NCBI GenBank assembly: GCA_003838145.1
Contig: QYZZ01000033.1
Coordinates: 1-64,000 of the forward strand
Length of the DNA: 64,000 nt
Origin: Tindallia sp. MSAO_Bac2
GTDB lineage: Bacteria > Bacillota > Clostridia > Peptostreptococcales > Tindalliaceae
Direction of reading: 5' to 3'
Positions 57,784-64,000 of this stretch are shown one piece after another (position 1 is the stretch's first letter; every line of letters starts with the position of its first letter). The notes beneath the pieces were generated by a model, which made no database searches, was not told where the DNA came from, and was given only the letters and a program-made list of their open reading frames with translations. Position numbers and translations under genes: made by a program.

Positions 57784-57812
57784 ATTATAGCAAAAGTGTG
57801 AATATTATGCAA
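57784..57812 (-). promoter_or_regulatory. strong sigma-A promoter of the orphan unit
   Basis: On the minus strand TTGCAT (57807-57812), 17 bp, perfect TATAAT (57784-57789). Transcription would start near 57777, moving toward the 8-bp repeat, away from groEL. Confidence 0.8.
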
Positions 57813-57843
57813 GTTTATTTTGAAATTTTTTTCAAAAAAATAA

Positions 57844-57869
57844 CAGGCAGCCACTTGTATGGCTGCCTG
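57844..57869 (-). terminator. groESL terminator
   Basis: CAGGCAGCCA / TGGCTGCCTG 10-bp stem with 6-nt loop, followed on the minus strand by TTATTTTTTTG. It lies 22 bp past the groEL stop. Confidence 0.88.
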
Positions 57870-57891
57870 CCTGTATCACATTTACTGATTT

Positions 57892-59565
<1,674 letters not shown>

Positions 59566-59579
59566 TTAGTTTTCTATAA

Positions 59580-59864
59580 TTACTCTACAATTGCCAGTAC
59601 TTCACTTTGACGAAGAATGGTTACTTCTTCTCCATCCAGCTTAACTTCAGTACCGGAATATTTGGAAAAGATTACTTTGTCGCCTTTTTTCAGCTCCATT
59701 TTAACTTCTTTACCGTCTACCATGCCGCCTGGTCCCACCGCCAGCACTTCTGCCATTTGCGGTTGTTCCTTAGCAGTTCCCGGCAAAACAATCCCACTCT
59801 TTGTTTTTTCTTCTGCTTCCAACTTTTTGATTACTACTCGGTCACCCAATGGTTTGATTTCCAT
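59580..59864 (-). CDS. groES: co-chaperonin GroES
   Basis: 94 aa, normal length. [21 protein letters not shown] at the start, the mobile loop [14 protein letters not shown], and [18 protein letters not shown] near the end. It precedes groEL by 50 bp on the same transcript. Confidence 0.98.
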   Translation of the reverse strand: MEIKPLGDRVVIKKLEAEEKTKSGIVLPGTAKEQPQMAEVLAVGPGGMVDGKEVKMELKKGDKVIFSKYSGTEVKLDGEEVTILRQSEVLAIVE

Positions 59865-59918
59865 ACCTTATACTTCCTCCTTTTCCTATCTTAATAATAT
59901 TATTAGCTTTTCATTTTG

Positions 59919-59945
59919 TTAGCACTCACCTTAGTCGAGTGCTAA
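59919..59945. promoter_or_regulatory. CIRCE operator (HrcA binding site)
   Basis: A perfect TTAGCACTC-N9-GAGTGCTAA inverted repeat between the promoter and groES, the standard heat-shock operator bound by the HrcA repressor. Confidence 0.97.
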
Positions 59946-59954
59946 CACACTAAT

Positions 59955-59983
59955 ATCATATAGAAAAGCGAATGATGATGCAA
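59955..59983 (-). promoter_or_regulatory. groESL promoter (sigma-A)
   Basis: On the minus strand TTGCAT (59978-59983), 17 bp, TATGAT (59955-59960), immediately upstream of the CIRCE box. Confidence 0.8.
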
Positions 59984-60114
59984 GGTTATTTATGAGGAAA
60001 TAGGTCGTTATTGTGGTTGTTTATTAAAATTGTGTTTTGTTTTCTTTGTTTTACTTCTAATTACTCCTATTTTCATCTTTTTTCGTTATTCAGACGTGTA
60101 GCAAGAATTTTAGA
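59984..60114. other. AT-rich spacer upstream of groESL promoter
   Basis: No gene, repeat or clear signal seen between the groESL promoter and the DUF554 terminator. Confidence 0.6.
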
Positions 60115-60161
60115 CATAAAAAAACCTCTTATTCTGTACTGATTCCGTCAGATAAGAGGTT
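60115..60161 (-). terminator. DUF554 gene terminator
   Basis: AACCTCTTAT / ATAAGAGGTT 10-bp stem with 19-nt loop; the minus strand then reads TTTTTTT. Confidence 0.8.
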
Positions 60162-60170
60162 CCGGATATA

Positions 60171-60887
60171 TTACATAAAAGCTTGAAGCACTCGGGCCAC
60201 TTGCTGTACTAAGGGTTCAACAACGGGATAAAAAGCCGGTAAAAATACTGCAGGCAACAGATTACCCACCGGTACCTTCTTAATTTCAAGGATGTTCATA
60301 GAAATCCCCACAATCAATAGACCTCCAATAGCGGACATTTCCAGAACCACCGCCTCCGTCAACAGCATTGCCAGACTTCCCGCCGCCATAGCAATCAGGC
60401 CCTGATATACAAAAACTGTAAAGGCAGATAGCAGCACTCCAACACCCAGAGTGGAGGCAAAAATGACAGAAGAAACCCCATCCAGTAAAGATTTTGCGTA
60501 TAGTGTCTGATGATTCCCTGTCAGGCCACTTTCCAAAGCCCCAACAATAGCCATAGCACCAACGCAGTAAATAAGACTGGTGGTAACAAATCCCTTGGCT
60601 ACCAATCCTTCACCCTGTCCCATTCTACCTTCAAGCCATTTTCCGAGAGATGCCAGTTTTTCTTCTATTTCCAGAGCTTCACCAATAATCCCTCCCAGAA
60701 CAATGGAAAAAATCATCAGCAGCACATTTTCCGTTTTCAGTGCGCCTGAAAGGCCTATAACAAAAACAGCCAGGCCCAATCCCTGCATCACAGTCTGTTT
60801 AAACCGGTCAGATATCCCTTTCCTCAGCAGTAGCCCCATGGTGCCTCCAATAATAATGGCTATACTGTTTATAATCGTCCCCAGCAT
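60171..60887 (-). CDS. DUF554 family membrane protein
   Basis: 238 aa, 6-7 hydrophobic segments. MLGTIINSIAIIIGGTMGLLL at the N-terminus, GLGLAVFVIGLSGAL, ALESGLTG and YAKSLLDGVSSVIFASTLGVGVLLSA match DUF554, a family of putative membrane transporters. Substrate unknown. It follows the YpeB-like gene on the same strand, separated by a GC-rich inverted repeat. Confidence 0.85.
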   Translation of the reverse strand: MLGTIINSIAIIIGGTMGLLLRKGISDRFKQTVMQGLGLAVFVIGLSGALKTENVLLMIFSIVLGGIIGEALEIEEKLASLGKWLEGRMGQGEGLVAKGFVTTSLIYCVGAMAIVGALESGLTGNHQTLYAKSLLDGVSSVIFASTLGVGVLLSAFTVFVYQGLIAMAAGSLAMLLTEAVVLEMSAIGGLLIVGISMNILEIKKVPVGNLLPAVFLPAFYPVVEPLVQQVARVLQAFM

Positions 60888-60942
60888 CTATGTCTGTCCC
60901 CTTTCAGCAATGTCTTTTCGTAACGGTGAGGACAGCTTTTTT

Positions 60943-60981
60943 CCCCCTCACCCTGACCCTCTCCCGCCAGGGGAGAGGGGG
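60943..60981. repeat. REP-like GC-rich palindrome
   Basis: CCCTCACCCTGACCCTCTCC followed by a CGCCA loop and GGGGAGAGGGGG. It forms a long C/G-rich stem and resembles the widely dispersed CCCTCACCC-type REP elements. It stands out from the flanking composition and sits between the DUF554 and YpeB-like genes. Confidence 0.6.
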
Positions 60982-61001
60982 TTGTTGCCTTCCATCTGTC
61001 T

Positions 61002-62291
61002 TTAAAGTATTGGTTCATAAATATGAAATGCTTCGTGAATCAGGTTACCCGTCGTGACATCAAAATATACCATTGTCTGCTGCCCACTTTTCATAATACG
61101 AAAGCTATGGACCAGTTTTGGTTCATAGTGGGTATCAAAGGATCTTACCACACTAAGGCCATTATACGTCATGCTTCCCAGTTCGTCCCTCCATTGACGC
61201 ATTATGTCCTGGCGGGAGTAAACAACCGGCGAGTCCGGAACTTCCGTACTGCAGTAACCATTTTGCAGCTGCAGCAGCCTGCCGTCGACAGCGGATATTT
61301 GTACCCGGTATGCATCACTGACAATTTCTATTTCCGAATTCATTGGCGCAAATAAAAAGGCATAAAACGGCTCTTCCGTTGCTCCGTTAATCGGTTGAAA
61401 AAAGACTTCCTTTTTCATATTGTTATTTTCATCAATATGGCGGAGCGCCTTTTTCAGGGCCTCCTCCATGGTCAGTTGCACTTCCCCCGGATTAGAGCTC
61501 AGCGCCTGATATTCCCGAATTCTGCCATTCTGAGCATCCACTTCAATTCGACTTTCAGATTCATCCTGCAGTACAACTCGCATAGAATAAGTATGGATCC
61601 CATTACGAATTCTGACCCTTTCCATTTCCGGCTCTATTTGCTTCGGATCCAAAAATCCCATTTTTTCCCAGGCAATGGCTTCACTCTCATCAATACTCAA
61701 GTATTCCGGGTGTTCGTTGGGTATTGAACTGTGGCGGTATAACAGGGCAATCTCCTGAATTTGATCCGAAACCTGCCCTAAACCTCCATCTGAATTCTCA
61801 GGGTCGATTAGTTCATCCAAACGGCCCTCAATGTTATGATAAATCAGAAGAAACCGCTCCATCTGGTCATGCATTTTCAGAAGCATTTCCCGGTCGTATT
61901 CGCTTAATTGCTTTTCCTGATTTTCATACTGCCGCCCCAGATGGTTTACAATAACGTTCCGAAGGGTTTCCATTCCCGTTAACCCATCCTGCAGTCTTTT
62001 ATTGGGCTGCTCTTCGGTTTCGTTAAGCATTACCCACTGCTGAAATACGGATGCCAGTTCCTCCAGGGACCACTGAAGGCGCATCAAAGCTTCCTGGGAT
62101 TCAGTTTCCAGCAACAGGTTCATTTGTCTGATACTGTGCCTGGTATTTCGTTCAATACCCTCAGACACCATTTGACGCACCGTATTCAGGTGCTGATCAT
62201 GCTGTTGTATTTCACGATATAAAAATCCATTTACCAGCATACTGGCAAACAGTACTACTGCAATTATTGCTGTTATTTTGTTTGGCTTCAA
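61002..62291 (-). CDS. YpeB-like PepSY-domain membrane protein
   Basis: 429 aa. A short N-terminal helix (about 5-25) anchors a helical region (about 30-175) exposed outside. PepSY/YPEB-like modules follow in the C-terminal half, with LTMEEALKKALRHIDE and the last strand TMVYFDVTTGNLIHEAFHIYEPIL. Size and layout fit YpeB, which in Bacillus stabilises the spore lytic enzyme SleB. No sleB is adjacent, so identity is moderate. Confidence 0.55.
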   Translation of the reverse strand: MKPNKITAIIAVVLFASMLVNGFLYREIQQHDQHLNTVRQMVSEGIERNTRHSIRQMNLLLETESQEALMRLQWSLEELASVFQQWVMLNETEEQPNKRLQDGLTGMETLRNVIVNHLGRQYENQEKQLSEYDREMLLKMHDQMERFLLIYHNIEGRLDELIDPENSDGGLGQVSDQIQEIALLYRHSSIPNEHPEYLSIDESEAIAWEKMGFLDPKQIEPEMERVRIRNGIHTYSMRVVLQDESESRIEVDAQNGRIREYQALSSNPGEVQLTMEEALKKALRHIDENNNMKKEVFFQPINGATEEPFYAFLFAPMNSEIEIVSDAYRVQISAVDGRLLQLQNGYCSTEVPDSPVVYSRQDIMRQWRDELGSMTYNGLSVVRSFDTHYEPKLVHSFRIMKSGQQTMVYFDVTTGNLIHEAFHIYEPIL

Positions 62292-62483
62292 GTGATTTTC
62301 CCTCCTTTTTTAAGCCTGCATTTTTATTATATGAGAATTTGCCGCAACTGACAACTTTATTTCTTTTTCAGCTACTATAACAGTCCAAATAGTCCATTTG
62401 CGCCCTTATGATATAATGTATTAAAAGATTTTTGACGAAGCAACAATTCCAATCTAACATTATTATTTAAGGAGGTTCTTTTG

Positions 62484-63851
62484 ATGGATCTGATCATCAG
62501 GAACGGAACAATTGTAACTGCCAAAGACACTTATGAAGCTGATGTGGGTGTTAAGGATGGCAAAGTGGTTCTTATTGGCAAAGAACTGAACCATCCGGAT
62601 GCCAGGGTTGTCGATGCCACCAACCACCTGGTTTTGCCGGGTGCTATTGATGCCAACACCCATCTGGGTATGCCGCTGAACAACATTCAGTCCGCTGACG
62701 ACTATGAGTCCGGTACCCGGGCAGCTGCCTGCGGTGGCACCACCACTATATTTGACTATGTGATCCAGCGGCCCGGCGAAAAAATCATGGACACCGTTCG
62801 CAAAAGGAAGGATCTTTGTGAAAAGGAAGCCTGCATTGATTATTCCTTCCATGCAACGCTGACAGACGTCACACCTGAAATTCTGAAAGAATTTGAAGAA
62901 GCCGTGGATTTCGGCATCAATCAGTTTAAGGTTTTCATGATTTACAGCAAGGAAAACATGATGACCGATGACGGAACCCTGGTAAAAGCCATGATCCGTG
63001 CCAAGGAGCTGGGAGCGCGCATGGCGGTTCATGCCGAAAATCCGTATATTATTAATATGCATACCGAGGCATTTCTTGCAGAAGGCAAAGGCCATCCCTG
63101 GTATCATTACCAAAGCCGGCAGGAATACGTGGAAACGGAAGCTGTTAAACGGGCGGTATATTGGGCCACATCCTTCAACACTCCACTCTACGTTACCCAC
63201 CTGGCCTGCAAGGAAGGTCTTGACGAAATATCAAGAGCCCGTAACGAAGGCTATGATATTCTGGCAGAAACCTGCCCTCATTACCTGTATTTCACCAACG
63301 AAGTCTATAAATACGAAGGTGCTCAGAACTATGTATGCTCACCACCCATTAAGGCTCCGGAAAGTCAGGACGCTTTATGGGACGGAATTAAGCGGGGAGA
63401 CGTATCCATTGTATCCACAGATCACTGTCCTTTCCAGTCTCATGAAAAAGAAGCAGGCCTGGAGAATTATACCAAAATCCCCAATGGTGTCATGGGTATT
63501 GAAAATATGTATCCTTACATGTTAAGTGAAGCCAACAAAGGCCGCCTGTCCTTCAACAAAGTGGTTGAGGTCTGCTCCAGTAACCCGGCCCAGCTCTTTG
63601 GGTGTTCACCGCAAAAGGGAACCATAGCCATCGGCAGCGATGCGGATCTGGTTATATACGACCCGGAAAAAACCTTTGTTGTCCGACAGGAAAATATGCA
63701 TTCCAATGTGGATCACACAATCTGGGATGGTGTGGAATTCTCCGGGTACCCGGTTAAAACCTTTTCACGCGGTAAGCTGGTTTATGACAACGAAACATTC
63801 CTGGGCGAAAAAGGCTGGGGCCGATTCATTAAGCGTAATGCCCTGGGTTAA
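62484..63851 (+). CDS. hydantoinase / dihydropyrimidinase family amidohydrolase, altered metal site
   Basis: 455 aa. Cyclic amidohydrolase opening hydantoin or dihydropyrimidine rings. LIIRNGTIVTA at the start; carbamylated Lys149 in FKVFMIY; metal ligands His183 (AVHAEN), His239 (VTHL) and Asp313 (STDHCPF). The first HxH pair of the family, expected near 58-60, reads DANTHLGMP, so His58 is Asn, and the usual GG after MPF is also changed. The remaining ligands and the full fold look intact. The ATG at 62484 is 8 nt after GGAGG. A small Cys-rich protein gene follows 27 bp downstream. Confidence 0.85.
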   Translation: MDLIIRNGTIVTAKDTYEADVGVKDGKVVLIGKELNHPDARVVDATNHLVLPGAIDANTHLGMPLNNIQSADDYESGTRAAACGGTTTIFDYVIQRPGEKIMDTVRKRKDLCEKEACIDYSFHATLTDVTPEILKEFEEAVDFGINQFKVFMIYSKENMMTDDGTLVKAMIRAKELGARMAVHAENPYIINMHTEAFLAEGKGHPWYHYQSRQEYVETEAVKRAVYWATSFNTPLYVTHLACKEGLDEISRARNEGYDILAETCPHYLYFTNEVYKYEGAQNYVCSPPIKAPESQDALWDGIKRGDVSIVSTDHCPFQSHEKEAGLENYTKIPNGVMGIENMYPYMLSEANKGRLSFNKVVEVCSSNPAQLFGCSPQKGTIAIGSDADLVIYDPEKTFVVRQENMHSNVDHTIWDGVEFSGYPVKTFSRGKLVYDNETFLGEKGWGRFIKRNALG

Positions 63852-63878
63852 ATAACATTGATCATTCGGGGGTAAGCC

Positions 63879-64000
63879 ATGAAACGAATCAATTGCCTGA
63901 ACTGTCGATATTTTAAAATCACCTGGAACCCAAAGCACCCCAGAGCCTGCACCTTTTTTGGCTTTAAAACTGCTAAAATGCCGTCTCAGCTTGTTTTTGA
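63879..64000 (+). CDS. small cysteine-rich protein, partial at window end
   Basis: The first 40 codons are visible, then the window ends. CLNCRYFK near the start and RACTFFGFKTAKMPSQLVF give a CxxC plus a later Cys, suggesting a metal-binding small protein. GGGGG lies 7 nt before the ATG. It is likely cotranscribed with the hydantoinase gene. Not recognised with confidence. Confidence 0.65.
   Translation, partial: MKRINCLNCRYFKITWNPKHPRACTFFGFKTAKMPSQLVF

Noticed and set aside
57227..57790. Plus-strand open frame of 187 codons spanning the 8-bp repeat
   Set aside because: It is open only because the repeat has no stops on this strand (repeating LLLYFFTS). No ribosome binding site or family similarity is seen, and the mapped promoter is on the other strand.

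Overview
The window looks like chromosomal core of a spore-forming anaerobic or microaerophilic member of the Clostridia. Evidence: Firmicutes-type signals (AGGAGG ribosome binding sites, GTG/TTG starts, a perfect CIRCE box, a Veg gene behind tandem consensus sigma-A promoters, a Bacillus-type amidophosphoribosyltransferase with a propeptide and Fe-S cysteines), sporulation-linked families (GerW/YtfJ, a YpeB-like protein), and a TGA-containing selenoprotein gene. Genus cannot be fixed from the sequence alone. No rRNA, tRNA, CRISPR array, prophage or complete IS element was seen.

Layout. 0.1-8.9 kb: CoA-disulfide-reductase-like flavoprotein, DUF2953-gerW pair, lipA-lipB, a PAS histidine kinase, ddl, ispE and a DUF362 ferredoxin-type protein. 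8.9-14.9 kb: argF-carA-carB operon and veg. 14.9-19.1 kb: universal stress protein, a HesB-like selenoprotein with an in-frame TGA and a bacterial SECIS-like hairpin, pepA, and an AI-2E-family permease. 19.4-23.5 kb: a PAS-GGDEF-HD protein facing a gamma-glutamylcysteine ligase/ATP-grasp pair. 23.6-30.9 kb: a TAXI-TRAP transporter with DUF1850, an NtrC-type regulator and an SBP-domain sensor kinase; a consensus sigma-54 promoter precedes the transporter. 31.1-36.5 kb: membrane LysM protein, transketolase, S58 peptidase, panC. 36.5-46.5 kb: purKECFMNHD operon headed by an NCS2 purine permease whose leader is a guanine-type purine riboswitch with terminator. 46.6-52.2 kb: two tandem PocR-PAS-HD-GYP proteins and a TetR regulator. 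52.3-57.2 kb: guaA, guaB, thioesterase, Zn ribbon and aldo/keto reductase. 57.2-57.9 kb: apparently orphan transcription unit with 15 perfect copies of an 8-bp repeat. 57.9-60 kb: CIRCE-groES-groEL. 60-64 kb: DUF554, YpeB-like protein, a hydantoinase/dihydropyrimidinase lacking one expected metal ligand, and the start of a small Cys-rich protein.

How it works together: the nucleotide theme is strong. carAB supply carbamoyl phosphate to argF, the pur operon makes IMP, guaB/guaA turn IMP into GMP, and the purine permease imports bases under a guanine riboswitch. A signalling theme (one GGDEF-HD, two HD-GYP proteins, two histidine kinases) is interspersed. The most notable items are the selenoprotein, which conventional ORF calling would miss, the sigma-54 TRAP module, the orphan repeat-bearing transcription unit, the gshA-like/ATP-grasp pair and the altered hydantoinase.
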